From NCBI RefSeq assembly GCF_900168255.1, contig NZ_LT799838.1, positions 2,170,001-2,234,000 of the forward strand: DNA of 64,000 nt, read 5' to 3'. Both the position numbers and the translations under genes were made by a program. This DNA comes from Psychrobacter sp. DAB_AL43B (GTDB taxonomy: Bacteria > Pseudomonadota > Gammaproteobacteria > Pseudomonadales > Moraxellaceae). Every line of letters begins with the position of its first letter. The stretch's first letter is position 1. Of the stretch, positions 54,995-64,000 are shown in pieces. Under the pieces are notes generated by a model, which was not told where the DNA came from, made no database searches, and saw nothing but the letters and a program-made list of their open reading frames with translations.

Positions 54995-55657
54995 ATGACC
55001 TCATCTACTACTAATGCATCTCTTGATTCGCCGCCTCTAAATAACTCACCAAATGATGGTAATAATAAGGTGGATAGAGAGTGGGATAGACAAGAAGCAC
55101 AGGATACATTATCCGATAATACTGAGCTGAATACGGCTGTTGATATTGATACAGACCCCAATACTCCCTCTCATAAAAATAATGCTCATAAAGAGCGGGC
55201 TGCTGCAAAAAAGCCTGATGCTAAGATAAAAGTGCAAACACTTGGCCCTGATGTGGTAGTTGCAACGTTAGAGACAGATGAGCCAGATTCTCATCACGCT
55301 AGCGAAAGCGTGGAATCCGAAGCTTTGAACCCAACAGAACCGTTTTTTCAAAAAGCGAATGACGCTGAAGTCGTCATAGAAGCAGGCTCACAAGAAAGCG
55401 TCGACACAGAAGATAACCATGGACAAAAAGAGATAAAGCCAAACGAACAGAAAAATATTAATAAGCATGAGCAGCAAGTTAATAAACAACAAGATACTCA
55501 GGCAAATGGCGACAATATCGTAAAAAATGACGTAAAAGAACAACAGAGCGATCAAGAACACCAAGAAGACCAAGAAGAAGAGGTTAAAGAAAAAAAGAAG
55601 CCAAGCTTGAGTCTTATAAGCAATTTGTTGCCGAACAGTTTAGCAACAAGAAAGTAG
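54995..55657 (+). CDS. Acidic N-terminal part of a DUF389 protein (zero-frame product)
   Basis: This frame from ATG 54995 (MTSSTTNASL) encodes a hydrophilic, disordered, Asp/Glu/Gln/Asn-rich region of about 200 residues. Just after the A7 tract at 55590-55596 it loses the family's sequence, reads 20 more residues and stops at 55657. In the -1 frame after the same tract the reading is EAKLESYKQFVAEQFSNKK and then the DUF389 membrane domain. So this is very likely the first part of one gene that is either frameshifted by mutation or read by programmed -1 frameshifting. If it is not fused, the product is a soluble acidic peptide without a clear role. Confidence 0.6.
   Translation: MTSSTTNASLDSPPLNNSPNDGNNKVDREWDRQEAQDTLSDNTELNTAVDIDTDPNTPSHKNNAHKERAAAKKPDAKIKVQTLGPDVVVATLETDEPDSHHASESVESEALNPTEPFFQKANDAEVVIEAGSQESVDTEDNHGQKEIKPNEQKNINKHEQQVNKQQDTQANGDNIVKNDVKEQQSDQEHQEDQEEEVKEKKKPSLSLISNLLPNSLATRK
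55589..55599 (+). other. A7 tract with in-frame A_AAA_AAG slippery heptamer
   Basis: Zero-frame codons here are GAA AAA AAG. The heptamer A AAA AAG (55591-55597) is in the exact register for tandem -1 slippage, after which GAA GCC AAG continues the DUF389 frame. A GAGG purine motif lies 7 bases upstream. An A8 tract would also join the frames. Confidence 0.7.
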
Positions 55658-55668
55658 ATTATCCCGAA

Positions 55669-56682
55669 GTGCGCGTTAGGATTGAGGCAAATGCGCTACC
55701 AAGTAAAATGTATTTCATTATGAACATACTGTCGGCCATCATCGCAAGCTATGGATTGGTGACCAATTCGGCAGCTGTGGTGATTGGCGCGATGCTGGTT
55801 GCGATGATGTTGGGTCCTATTACTGGGATAGCACTAGCGATTATTGATCATCGCATGCCACTGCTGCGCAAATCGCTCTTTACCGTCATTGCCGGTGTGT
55901 CTTTGGTGGTATTGGTTGGTTTCATCGTTGGCTGGTTGCACAAAGAACAACCTTTGACAGCAGAAATATTATCACGTACTCAGCCCACTTCTATGGATTT
56001 AATGATTGCCCTAGCCGGTGGTACTGCTGGTGCTTATGCGATGGTTTCGCCGCACTTGTCTGTGGCAGTGGTGGGCGTTGCTGTTGCTACAGCGTTAGTG
56101 CCACCTCTTGCCGCGAGTGGGATTTTATTTGCCAATGGCGAGATGCAGCTTGGACTTGGTGCATTGCTGCTAGCATTTACCAATATTATTGCCATTCAAT
56201 TTACCAATGCTCTAGTACTTTGGTTGTTAGGTTTTCGCCGCTTGATCGATGACGATTATAAATCAAGTACCTATTTAACCTTTTTGCGGCGTAACGCGGT
56301 GACCTTATTGTTGTTGGGCGGATTGGGAGCGTATTTAACCATCAATCTACAGACCAATGCCAAGCAGCAAGTGTTTGAAAGCAGCGTGAAAGAGACGATT
56401 AATAGCTACTTTAGTGATAAAGGCAATGTGTTGACCAATACTCAGTTTGATAAAACAGATAGCAATCAAATCGTTCGTGCAGTTATTCGCGGCGAAACGA
56501 AGCCCAGCTCATACGACGTCCGCCAAATTGAAACGATCATTACTCAAGATATAGCGGACAATTTCCCCGAGTACTTGCCTATTAGATTGCAGCTGCGTTA
56601 TATGCCGGTACAAGTGATAGAATCGCATCCACTGATTCAAGATAAACTCGATGAGACTGATGTGACTATTTTGACCAATTGA
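55669..56682 (+). CDS. DUF389 membrane domain (C-terminal part of the frameshifted gene)
   Basis: This reading frame, continuous with 55597 onward in the -1 register, holds the DUF389 (TIGR00341) hydrophobic domain. ALPSKMYFIMNILSAIIASYGLVTNSAAVVIGAMLVAMMLGPITGIALAI is followed by several more helices (about seven in all) and a C-terminal soluble domain of about 110 residues. The function of the family is unknown. The in-frame start codon at 55669 (GTG-type) has no ribosome-binding site and would cut into the family's conserved segment (VDYPEVRVRIEANALPSK), so independent translation is unlikely. The fused product would be about 560 residues. Confidence 0.8.
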   Translation: MRVRIEANALPSKMYFIMNILSAIIASYGLVTNSAAVVIGAMLVAMMLGPITGIALAIIDHRMPLLRKSLFTVIAGVSLVVLVGFIVGWLHKEQPLTAEILSRTQPTSMDLMIALAGGTAGAYAMVSPHLSVAVVGVAVATALVPPLAASGILFANGEMQLGLGALLLAFTNIIAIQFTNALVLWLLGFRRLIDDDYKSSTYLTFLRRNAVTLLLLGGLGAYLTINLQTNAKQQVFESSVKETINSYFSDKGNVLTNTQFDKTDSNQIVRAVIRGETKPSSYDVRQIETIITQDIADNFPEYLPIRLQLRYMPVQVIESHPLIQDKLDETDVTILTN

Positions 56683-56929
56683 TTTCATCAATCTAAAACG
56701 CTTCCATTACGGCGCGATAGCTTGCAAAAGAACCCAAAACTGACTATTTAATAACACCTTGACAGCAACACCTATTTGATAAAAGCGCCTAGTCAATACA
56801 GACATTTAAGCGTCATTTACCGTGGCTTTACTTGTGAATCTTCAACACGCTTTGCACGTTTGTGCTAAAATCGCTTGCAAAATTATTTTACTTATTCTAC
56901 TAAATACTATCCGTCAGTAAGGAGCCGCT

Positions 56930-59602
56930 GTGAGCCAGCCATTTCGCTCAGCCGATATTCGTCAAGCTTTTATCGATTTTTTCATAAGCAAGCAGCACAC
57001 CCCCGTCGCCTCATCTAGTCTGATTCCGCACAATGACCCGACATTACTATTTACCAATGCCGGCATGAATCAATTTAAAGAAACCTTTTTGGGTATGGAG
57101 CCACGCGACTATACCCGTGCTGTGACCTCGCAAAAATGCGTGCGTGCTGGCGGCAAGCATAATGATTTGGATAATGTCGGTTATACGGCGCGCCATCATA
57201 CGTTCTTTGAGATGCTCGGAAACTTCTCTTTTGGTGACTACTTTAAGCAAGCAGGTATTGAATATATCTGGGAATTTTTAACCTCTGATGAATGGTTGGC
57301 GATTGATAAAAGTCGTTTGTATGTGACCATTTATGAAACCGATGACGAAGCCTTTGATATTTGGCATAAAAACATTGGTATTCCGAGTGAGCGTATCATT
57401 CGTATTGGTGATAATAAAGGCGCGCCTTACGCCTCAGATAACTTTTGGACGATGGGTGATACCGGCCCTTGTGGCCCTTGTACCGAAGTCTTTTATGACC
57501 ATGGCGCAGATATCGAAGGCGGTCTACCGGGCACCCCTGAAGAAGATGGTGATCGCTATATCGAGATTTGGAACTGCGTATTTATGCAGTTTAACCGTCA
57601 AAAAGACGGTACTATGCTGCCGCTACCGGCACCAAGTGTTGATACCGGTATGGGACTTGAGCGTATCAGTGCCATCATGCAAGGCGTACACGGTAACTAT
57701 GAGATAGATTTATTTGTTCATCTCATGGATGCCGCAGCTGAAATTTTAGATATTGAAAATCAGCAACAGTCATCGCTAAAAGTCATTGCTGACCATATTC
57801 GTGCCGTTTCATTTTTGATTGCTGATGGTGTCACGCCAAGTAATGAAGGTCGTGGTTATGTACTACGCCGTGTTATTCGTCGTGCCGTTCGTCATGGCAA
57901 TAAGCTTGGCGCAGAGAGTGATTTCTTTTATAAAATGGTCGCACCCTTGGTTGCTGAAATGAGCGCCGCTTATCCTGAGCTCAAAGATAAGCAAAGCGTG
58001 ATTGAAAATGCCATTCAAAAAGAAGAAACACAATTTGCCAAGACATTGGCACAAGGTTTACGCTTACTTGCCAGCGAGCTTGAAGGCTTACAAGAAGGCG
58101 ACGTGCTCTCTGGTGAGGCGGCATTTAAGCTTTATGATACTTACGGCTTCCCGCTTGATTTGACCGCTGATATCACTCGTGAGCGCGGTATTGTCATCGA
58201 TGAAGCTGAGTTCGATGAGCATATGCAAGCGCAACGTGAGCGTGCTCGTGATGCTGGCAAATTCGACGTCGATTATAGTAGTGTCATCCACGTAGATAAT
58301 CCAACGACGTTTATCGGCTATGAGCAGCTTGCAGAAGAAGGCGTGACGATTGACGCACTTTATCAAGATGGCAATCCAGCAGCCAGCTTAGTTGAGGGCA
58401 TGGAAGGCGTGGTCGTGCTTGACCGTACACCGTTTTATGCTGAAGGTGGTGGTCAAGTTGGTGAGCTGGGTGAAATTCGTACCGACACTGGCGTCTTTGA
58501 AGTACAAGATACTAAAAAATCAGGGCAAGCCATTATTCATTATGGCGTTGTCACTATGGGCGAAATCAATACTAAGCAAACAGCTGACGCACAAGTGCTC
58601 TCTAGCATTCGTTCGGCCAGTGCCAAAAACCACTCTGCGACTCACTTATTACATGCCGCGCTAAGAGAAGTATTGGGCGATGAGGTCACGCAAAAAGGCT
58701 CACTGGTCTCAAGTGAAGTCTTACGTTTTGACTTCTCGTACGATAAGCCAGTCAGTGCCGCTGAAATCATGCGTGTCGAACGTTTGGTTAATGAACAAAT
58801 CCAAGCCAATACCCCTGCCCGTATCGAGAACATGTCTATCGATGAGGCTATGAAACAAGGTGCCATGGCGCTATTTGGTGAAAAGTATGGTAATGACGTT
58901 CGCGTGCTTACCATGGGTACGGACAGTATCGTCGATGGTCAGCGCAAGCCTTTTTCTATCGAGCTGTGTGGTGGTCTACACGTACAGCGTACTGGCGATA
59001 TTGGCGTCTTAAAAATCACTAGCGAATCAGGCATTGCGGCTGGTATCCGCCGTATTGAAGCCGTCACTGGCATGAATGCGATTAAAAATATTCAGCAAAG
59101 CGAGCAGCAGCTGAGCGAGTTGGCAAGTCAGCTTAAAGTGAAGCGTCCTGAAGTGGCGCAACGTGTACGCACCATGGCAGATAAGCAGCGTGATTTAGAG
59201 AAACAGCTCGAGCGTTTGCAGCAGAAAATCGCCAGCGCCCAAGCAGCGAATTTGCTTGATGAGGTGCAGACTATCGCCGGTACACCGGTGCTTATCAGTA
59301 CCTTAAGCGGCGTTGATGGTAAATCAATCCGTACGCTGATGGATGATATCAAGTCAAAACTGCCAGATAGCGTTATTGTATTGATTGGTGATAAAGATGA
59401 GCAGTTAGCACTAGCCGCAAACGTCGCTAAATCAGTGACTGATCGCGTGAAAGCTGGCGACATCATTCGTCATTTGGCAGGTGAGCTTGGTGGTAAAGGT
59501 GGCGGTAAACCTGACTACGCACAAGGTGGTGCGCCAAAGTCTGCTAACAGTGCGTCTATTATAGCCGCCTTACCTGCTTGGATTGCACCCCAGCTTGGCT
59601 AG
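56930..59602 (+). CDS. alaS: Alanyl-tRNA synthetase
   Basis: This 890-residue class II synthetase charges tRNA-Ala and edits Ser and Gly errors. Motif 1 lies in [14 protein letters not shown], motif 2 in [19 protein letters not shown], and motif 3 in DTGMGLERI. The editing-site zinc ligands are in [11 protein letters not shown] (near 568) and CGGLHV (near 681). The C-terminal DHHA1 domain ends with [14 protein letters not shown]. The start is GTG at 56930 after AAGGAGCC. It is followed by lysC and csrA, the usual gammaproteobacterial order. Confidence 0.97.
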   Translation: MSQPFRSADIRQAFIDFFISKQHTPVASSSLIPHNDPTLLFTNAGMNQFKETFLGMEPRDYTRAVTSQKCVRAGGKHNDLDNVGYTARHHTFFEMLGNFSFGDYFKQAGIEYIWEFLTSDEWLAIDKSRLYVTIYETDDEAFDIWHKNIGIPSERIIRIGDNKGAPYASDNFWTMGDTGPCGPCTEVFYDHGADIEGGLPGTPEEDGDRYIEIWNCVFMQFNRQKDGTMLPLPAPSVDTGMGLERISAIMQGVHGNYEIDLFVHLMDAAAEILDIENQQQSSLKVIADHIRAVSFLIADGVTPSNEGRGYVLRRVIRRAVRHGNKLGAESDFFYKMVAPLVAEMSAAYPELKDKQSVIENAIQKEETQFAKTLAQGLRLLASELEGLQEGDVLSGEAAFKLYDTYGFPLDLTADITRERGIVIDEAEFDEHMQAQRERARDAGKFDVDYSSVIHVDNPTTFIGYEQLAEEGVTIDALYQDGNPAASLVEGMEGVVVLDRTPFYAEGGGQVGELGEIRTDTGVFEVQDTKKSGQAIIHYGVVTMGEINTKQTADAQVLSSIRSASAKNHSATHLLHAALREVLGDEVTQKGSLVSSEVLRFDFSYDKPVSAAEIMRVERLVNEQIQANTPARIENMSIDEAMKQGAMALFGEKYGNDVRVLTMGTDSIVDGQRKPFSIELCGGLHVQRTGDIGVLKITSESGIAAGIRRIEAVTGMNAIKNIQQSEQQLSELASQLKVKRPEVAQRVRTMADKQRDLEKQLERLQQKIASAQAANLLDEVQTIAGTPVLISTLSGVDGKSIRTLMDDIKSKLPDSVIVLIGDKDEQLALAANVAKSVTDRVKAGDIIRHLAGELGGKGGGKPDYAQGGAPKSANSASIIAALPAWIAPQLG

Positions 59603-59971
59603 ACATTAAGTTGAGTAAAATGCTGCTTTTTTGCCTGTAGAATGTGTAATTGGTTATACCAGCTATAACCAATCGCCATGTATATAACGTCTGCCAACAC
59701 TTAAAGTTATGACGTTAATATGATATAAAGTACCACGCCCGATAAAACGAGCATATTTAATAAAAATGTAAGGCTTAGTGGAATCTGGGCATATAAGGTC
59801 TATCAGCATAAAAAGACAGTAAAAATAATGGGCGCAGTTCTTATAATCTGGCTTTATCGTTATTAAAATTAATCTAGCACTGAATTTATAAACTGAATTT
59901 ATAAATAGTGGCATGACGGATTGATGTCTTTAATTAACAGATAACCATTGATGAATAATAGGTAGATTTTT
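59603..59971. other. Intergenic region between alaS and lysC
   Basis: About 370 bases without a supported gene. A 23-bp perfect palindrome, TTGGTTATA CCAGC TATAACCAA, lies at 59651-59673; it lacks a T run, so it is not a normal terminator. The rest is AT-rich, with the lysC promoter expected near 59930. Confidence 0.5.
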
Positions 59972-61258
59972 ATGGCGTTAATAGTACAAAAATACGGCGG
60001 CACCTCGATGGGCAGTATCGACCGCATCAAAAACGTCGCCAAACGAGTCAAGCGCTGGCATGATAATGGTCATCAAGTGGTCGTTGTCGTCTCTGCCATG
60101 AGCGGCGAAACCAACCGTTTGATTGATTTAGCACGCCAAATCAGCAGTCAGCCCAATCCACGCGAGTATGACCAAATGGTCTCAACTGGCGAGCAAGTTT
60201 CTATCTCTTTACTTGCTATGGCAATTCAAGAGCTTGGCGTTGGCGCACGATCATTTACCGGTCGTCAAGTCGCTATTAAAACCGATAATGCTCATAATAA
60301 AGCCCGTATCGAAAGCATTGATGATAAAAACATCCGTGAACAGCTAGATGCAGGTAACGTTGTTATTGTGGCAGGTTTTCAAGGTATCGATGAGGATGGT
60401 AATGCGACGACGTTAGGTCGCGGCGGCTCAGATACCACAGGTGTCGCTATTGCTGCTGCGCTAGGCGCTGATGAATGCCAAATCTATACCGATGTCGATG
60501 GCGTCTATACCACTGACCCTCGCGTCACCTCAAAAGCCAAAAAACTTGAAAAGATTACCTTTGAAGAAATGCTTGAGATGGCAAGTCTTGGCTCTAAAAT
60601 TTTACAGATTCGCTCAGTAGAATTCGCTGGCAAATACGGCGTACCGCTGCGCGTATTATCTAGCTTTGATGAAAACAACGATGGTAGCTTCGACCAAGAC
60701 TTTCAAGACAATGTCGGCACCCTAATTACGATAGACGAAGGAGACAATATGGAACAGGCAATCATCTCAGGTATCGCTTTTAATCGAGACGAAGCAAAAA
60801 TCGTCGTACGCGGTGTACCTGATCATCCTGGTATCGCCTCTGCTATCCTCAGCCCTATTGGCCGCGCGAATATCGAAATTGACATGATAGTGCAAAACCT
60901 ATCAACCAACGGCATGACCGATTTTACTTTTACCGTCAACCGTACTGACATGGAAAAAACCATGAAAGTACTAGAAAACGAAGTCAAAGATGAGATCGGT
61001 GCCAAAGAAATCTTGGCCAATGATGAAGTTGTTAAAGTCTCATTAGTCGGCGTCGGTATGCGCTCTCATGCTGGTGTTGCTAGCCTCATGTTTCAGACTT
61101 TAGCAGAAAACAATATCAATATTCAAATGATATCAACCAGTGAAATCAAGGTGTCTGTTCTTATCCAAGAGCAGTATCTAGAAAAAGCCGTGAGATCCCT
61201 ACATACCGCCTTTGGCCTTGACCGTGAAGACGGTGACAGCAAAATTGCTGGGCTATAA
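59972..61258 (+). CDS. lysC: Aspartate kinase
   Basis: This 428-residue enzyme phosphorylates aspartate, the first step towards Lys, Thr and Met. The kinase domain (about 1-245) begins LIVQKYGGTSMGS and has the catalytic stretch GRGGSDTTGVAIAAAL. Two C-terminal ACT domains (about 265-428) bind the feedback inhibitors, with VPDHPGIASAILSPIG and GMRSHAGVASLMF. An in-frame ATG at 60749 (Met260) follows AAGGAGA with proper spacing, which suggests an internal start for a separate regulatory (beta) subunit as known in other bacteria. A symmetrical terminator follows the stop. Confidence 0.95.
   Translation: MALIVQKYGGTSMGSIDRIKNVAKRVKRWHDNGHQVVVVVSAMSGETNRLIDLARQISSQPNPREYDQMVSTGEQVSISLLAMAIQELGVGARSFTGRQVAIKTDNAHNKARIESIDDKNIREQLDAGNVVIVAGFQGIDEDGNATTLGRGGSDTTGVAIAAALGADECQIYTDVDGVYTTDPRVTSKAKKLEKITFEEMLEMASLGSKILQIRSVEFAGKYGVPLRVLSSFDENNDGSFDQDFQDNVGTLITIDEGDNMEQAIISGIAFNRDEAKIVVRGVPDHPGIASAILSPIGRANIEIDMIVQNLSTNGMTDFTFTVNRTDMEKTMKVLENEVKDEIGAKEILANDEVVKVSLVGVGMRSHAGVASLMFQTLAENNINIQMISTSEIKVSVLIQEQYLEKAVRSLHTAFGLDREDGDSKIAGL
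60738..60751 (+). promoter_or_regulatory. Internal ribosome-binding site and start within lysC
   Basis: AAGGAGA at 60738-60744 lies 5 bases before an in-frame ATG (60749) at the border between the kinase and ACT domains. This would yield a beta subunit of about 169 residues. Confidence 0.6.
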
Positions 61259-61302
61259 TTTTTAACTTAACATTTTTTAATTTATTATTTTTCATAGTAT
61301 GT

Positions 61303-61340
61303 TAATTAAATAGGGTCTTATAAGACCCTATTTAATTTTT
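61303..61340 (+). terminator. Terminator of lysC
   Basis: AAATAGGGTCTTA / TAAGACCCTATTT is a perfect palindrome followed by AATTTTTTT, 50 bases past the lysC stop. Confidence 0.88.
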
Positions 61341-61566
61341 TTATTATTGCTCAGATTATTATATACCTGATAGTTTTGTGAAAACTCGTGACAGTATCAG
61401 TTATGCCCCCTATAATGAGGTTTTCATTTGGGCTAAATGAATCTACCTATCATTACCGCTATTAGCACCCTGTTATGCATTATATTTCGTGCTGCGGTAA
61501 TGTCCTGTAATTGAGACGCAATCTGATGAGTAATAATCTGTTGATGCGACATAAGGAGTGTGACGC

Positions 61567-61812
61567 ATGTTAATTTTGACACGCCGCGTGGGCGAAACGC
61601 TAATGATTGGCGATGAGGTCAGTGTGACTGTCCTAGGTGTCAAAGGCAATCAAGTACGTATTGGCGTTGATGCGCCAAAAGATATTGCCGTACACCGCGA
61701 AGAGATCTACCAGCGTATTCAGCATGAGCGTACTGTACAGTCGCAAATGCAACATCTCGAACAAGGCAGTTTTGCGCCTTCATTCGATGATGAAGACTAT
61801 TTTAATCGCTAA
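61567..61812 (+). CDS. csrA: Carbon storage regulator CsrA
   Basis: This 81-residue RNA-binding dimer controls translation of mRNAs with GGA motifs. The core [34 protein letters not shown]...[12 protein letters not shown] matches the family closely, with the key RNA-binding Arg residues present (R6 region and HREEIYQR). A C-terminal tail of about 20 residues, rich in Gln and Asp, exceeds the usual 61-65 residues. The ribosome-binding site AAGGAGTG precedes the ATG and itself contains GGA, which may allow self-control. The order alaS-lysC-csrA is normal for gammaproteobacteria. Confidence 0.96.
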   Translation: MLILTRRVGETLMIGDEVSVTVLGVKGNQVRIGVDAPKDIAVHREEIYQRIQHERTVQSQMQHLEQGSFAPSFDDEDYFNR

Positions 61813-61905
61813 GCGGTTGGCTTCATGCCTAACTATCAATAATCATTGAGCATAAACCAAGCACTATAATTTTTGCTTTTTAATCTGCTCTGAGGTCATT
61901 TATTT

Positions 61906-62280
61906 ATGAGTATTCGCCAATCAGATGTATCGGCTCTACTTAATGGTTTGAATAAAAAAGCCATTGGATTCAATGATGTTATCAGCTTTATTGATGATTT
62001 TTATCGTTATGCGCCAACGCCTTTTGTCAATGGTATGGTACATAACGCTGCCGGTGAAAACGAAGGTAGCGCTAAAATTTTTGGCCTTGCTAAGCACCAT
62101 GGCTTAAATCAATTAGACACGTTAAAGCTGTTCGGTGAGCACTACGCCAAGGTTCAAGCGACCCCTAAAGGTACCGATCATGCCAATATCCGCAATTTTT
62201 TACATTGGGGCTGGCAAGGGTTTTTGATGGAAAAAAATCCATTGACGGTGCGACCAAGTGTCGATACTACTGCACTTTAA
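61906..62280 (+). CDS. HopJ-type family protein
   Basis: This 124-residue cytoplasmic protein matches the HopJ family: FIDDFYRYAPTPFVNGMVHNAAGENEGSAKIFGLAKHHGL, then HANIRNFLHWGWQGF. The family is named after a Pseudomonas type III effector, but homologues are widespread in bacteria without such secretion systems, so an effector role is unlikely here. It lies 93 bases after csrA and before a convergent terminator. The function is unknown. Confidence 0.78.
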   Translation: MSIRQSDVSALLNGLNKKAIGFNDVISFIDDFYRYAPTPFVNGMVHNAAGENEGSAKIFGLAKHHGLNQLDTLKLFGEHYAKVQATPKGTDHANIRNFLHWGWQGFLMEKNPLTVRPSVDTTAL

Positions 62281-62301
62281 TCGTTTATTTGTAAAACAAC
62301 T

Positions 62302-62335
62302 AAAAAAGCCACGCTATCATCATAGCGTGGCTTTT
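62302..62335. terminator. Bidirectional terminator
   Basis: AAAAAGCCACGCTA / TAGCGTGGCTTTTT with a 6-base loop lies between the convergent HopJ-like gene and the DUF1315 gene. Confidence 0.9.
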
Positions 62336-62384
62336 TGGTTTTGGCAGCTGAATTATTGATAAGACTAGCTTTTATAAGACCATT

Positions 62385-62696
62385 TTATTTATCGCGAAAT
62401 TTAATCGGCTGCACCGCACCTTTGGGGTTTGGCATATTAGGATAATGATGCTCGTGTTCGACATCACATTCAGCACCGACGATAGAGCCATCGTCTCTTA
62501 TCGGTTTATGAATATAACCGGTACGCTCAGCAGGCGGCAGATGTTCATGCTCCCACACCATGACCGCTTGCATACAGGTTTCGCGCTGCTCGGCTGTTAG
62601 CTTACGACCATCTGGCCATTTGCCCAACTCAATCGCCATACGAAAATTATCGGCTATTTCAGGCGTCAAGCTTGCTAATATCGTTTGTTTATCCAT
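62385..62696 (-). CDS. YeaC/DUF1315 family protein
   Basis: This 103-residue cytoplasmic protein matches the DUF1315 (YeaC) family: FRMAIELGKWPDGRKLTAEQRETCMQAVMVWEHEHLPPAERTGYI. The function is unknown. The C-terminus is rich in His and Glu (CDVEHEHHYPNMPNP), which could bind metal. It lies 55 bases after nadK on the same strand and may be cotranscribed. Confidence 0.82.
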   Translation of the reverse strand: MDKQTILASLTPEIADNFRMAIELGKWPDGRKLTAEQRETCMQAVMVWEHEHLPPAERTGYIHKPIRDDGSIVGAECDVEHEHHYPNMPNPKGAVQPIKFRDK

Positions 62697-62751
62697 CTTA
62701 TCTACTCTCCACTACTGTTTCTATATGGCATGCTTTATCTAATAGATACGC

Positions 62752-63771
62752 TTATTCATCATCCATAATATCATCATCAGTATCAAGACTGAACTCTTCG
62801 GCATGGACGTTCCAGTGCAACTTCGTCCGGCAGGCTTCATAGAAATCAAACCCTGGCGGATGTAACAAGGTTAGTTTATCAGGATGCTTGCGAATATACA
62901 GACGCTGCTCTTGATCGAGCGGTATGCTAGGTTTGCCATCGGCGCTGACCATTGGCTGCGTGCGATTGTCCTCGTGGATACGAATACAAATCTCGCTGGT
63001 ACCACTCACTACAATGGGTCGACTAGACAGCGTATGCGGGTGCATGGGCACCAAACATATCGCATCCATGCTCGGATGAATAATTGGACCACCGCCAGAG
63101 AGTGCATAGGCAGTTGAACCCGTCGGTGTCGCCACAATTAAGCCATCACTGTGCTGCCGATATACATCATGCCCATCGATTGTCAGCTGAAAATCAATCA
63201 TATGAACGGATTTACCAGCGTGCAACACCACATCATTGAGTGCCATATCTTCATGAATAATCTTGCGACCTTCGCGAATCTCCATCGTTAGCAGAAATCG
63301 ATGATCTAACTGATAATCCCCCATCAATACTTGGCGTAGTTTAAAGGCAGCCTCATCAGGTTTAACATCGGCTAAAAAACCAAGACGACCACGGTTAACC
63401 CCTAATACAGGTACGCGGTAACGCGCCAACGCCTCAGCAGCATGGAGTATGGAACCATCACCACCGACCACAATAACGAGGTCACAAATCTCGCCAATCA
63501 AGCTACGCTTGACGATTTTGACCCTTTCAATCTCAGTGAGATTTAATGTGGGTAAGTTGGAAGTTTGCACATCCATAATCAACGTAAGGTTCATCTCGTT
63601 GATTATCTGAGCAATCTGCGCAATACTTTGGGTGACACTGCGTTTTCCCGCGCGACCCATCAAGCCGATGCGTCGAAAGGCAGGGTTTTTGATAGCGTGG
63701 AACATCTCTGATTCATGTAAGTGCGGCAATCTTTCTGACTGCGCTGAGTTTTCCATAAAACGACTCGGCAT
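62752..63771 (-). CDS. nadK: NAD kinase
   Basis: This 339-residue enzyme phosphorylates NAD to NADP. The GGDG motif is in VVVGGDGSILHAAEAL, and the NE/D and TGSTAYALSGGGPIIHP signatures follow, with NRGRLGFLAD between. It is about 45 residues longer than E. coli NadK: an N-terminal extension of about 30 residues (MPSRFMENSAQ...) and an acidic C-terminal tail (SLDTDDDIMDDE). The real start may be a Met slightly downstream, for instance Met6 or Met23, because no clear ribosome-binding site precedes 63771. Confidence 0.92.
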   Translation of the reverse strand: MPSRFMENSAQSERLPHLHESEMFHAIKNPAFRRIGLMGRAGKRSVTQSIAQIAQIINEMNLTLIMDVQTSNLPTLNLTEIERVKIVKRSLIGEICDLVIVVGGDGSILHAAEALARYRVPVLGVNRGRLGFLADVKPDEAAFKLRQVLMGDYQLDHRFLLTMEIREGRKIIHEDMALNDVVLHAGKSVHMIDFQLTIDGHDVYRQHSDGLIVATPTGSTAYALSGGGPIIHPSMDAICLVPMHPHTLSSRPIVVSGTSEICIRIHEDNRTQPMVSADGKPSIPLDQEQRLYIRKHPDKLTLLHPPGFDFYEACRTKLHWNVHAEEFSLDTDDDIMDDE

Positions 63772-64000
63772 AACGGTAAAATACAGGGCAATGATAGCGA
63801 TAAATAAGCAGTTAGACTAGCATGTTTGTGAATTATCGTTGTTAACTGTCGTAATTAACCCCATATAAAAACTATCATACGTCTTTTTAGGCGTGTTTAT
63901 TTAGCTACTTAATATCGCTGTATATAGGAGCAATAAGCGACTCAATAGTTGCGTAAAGCCTTGTATGCTGTCACGCAATCACCGTTGACAATAATGGCGG
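63772..64000. other. Right-edge region upstream of nadK, no gene seen
   Basis: The last 229 bases show no credible reading frame. The nadK promoter is expected here, and a neighbouring gene may begin beyond the window. Confidence 0.4.

Noticed and set aside
59663-59914. 83-codon minus-strand frame between alaS and lysC
   Set aside because: No ribosome-binding site, AT-driven composition, and no family resemblance; it also covers the expected lysC promoter.
61906-62280. HopJ-like gene as a type III effector
   Set aside because: Homologues occur in many bacteria without type III secretion, no secretion genes are nearby, and the gene sits after csrA in a core region.

Overview
The window looks like a chromosomal segment of a Moraxellaceae gammaproteobacterium, most likely Psychrobacter. 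The reasons are the moderate-to-low GC content, the mix of core genes (uup, slyX, petABC, sspAB, dcd, mrp, metG, prmB-aroC, alaS-lysC-csrA, nadK), a TsdA-type thiosulfate dehydrogenase, three FadL-type porins in a row, surface lipoproteins with a TbpB-like beta-barrel fold, and a tmRNA whose tag reads ANDENYALAA. The genus is an inference from gene content; no database was searched.

Region by region. 1-8.4 kb is a surface-protein region on the minus strand: the start of one lipoprotein gene (cut by the window edge), a 695-residue lipoprotein with two beta-barrel domains joined by 9-bp-repeat-encoded Pro/Asp linkers, and three tandem FadL-family genes with copied leaders and terminators. 8.4-16.2 kb is housekeeping: slyX, uup, the cytochrome bc1 operon petABC, sspA-sspB and dcd, with two copies of a roughly 145-bp inverted-repeat element. 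16.3-20.9 kb holds a DUF2804 gene, an orphan gene, mrp/apbC and mgtE. 20.9-25.2 kb is a 3-hydroxybutyrate locus: the operon scoA-scoB-bdhA and a divergent GntP-type permease. 25.4-32.7 kb holds metG and an ABC transporter with two paralogous binding lipoproteins, a permease and an ATPase.

32.7-41.7 kb is the most coherent accessory module. A FixJ-like regulator and a sensor kinase with a PhnD-like periplasmic domain (TtrR/TtrS architecture) are divergent from a membrane-anchored triheme cytochrome c and a TsdA-like diheme cytochrome. These are followed by a YdeP/FdhF-like molybdopterin oxidoreductase and FdhD. 41.9-44.3 kb carries tRNA-Cys, tRNA-Leu, a dead IS3-family element and ssrA (tmRNA). 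44.3-50 kb has an esterase, a glycerophosphodiesterase lipoprotein, a 169-bp MITE-like element and a CreBC-like two-component system. 50-64 kb is mostly core: aroC, prmB, an L,D-transpeptidase, a DUF389 membrane protein split by a -1 frameshift at an A7 tract, alaS, lysC, csrA, a HopJ-like gene, a YeaC/DUF1315 gene and nadK.

The observations most worth following are the slippery A_AAA_AAG heptamer that separates the two parts of the DUF389 gene in exactly the programmed -1 register, the two block-structured 9-bp repeat tracts in the double-barrel lipoprotein, the dead IS with a small palindromic element inserted twice (once in frame), the two-copy 145-bp element, and the thiosulfate/tetrathionate module with its own sensor. 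No CRISPR array, prophage or recognisable new defence system was seen.
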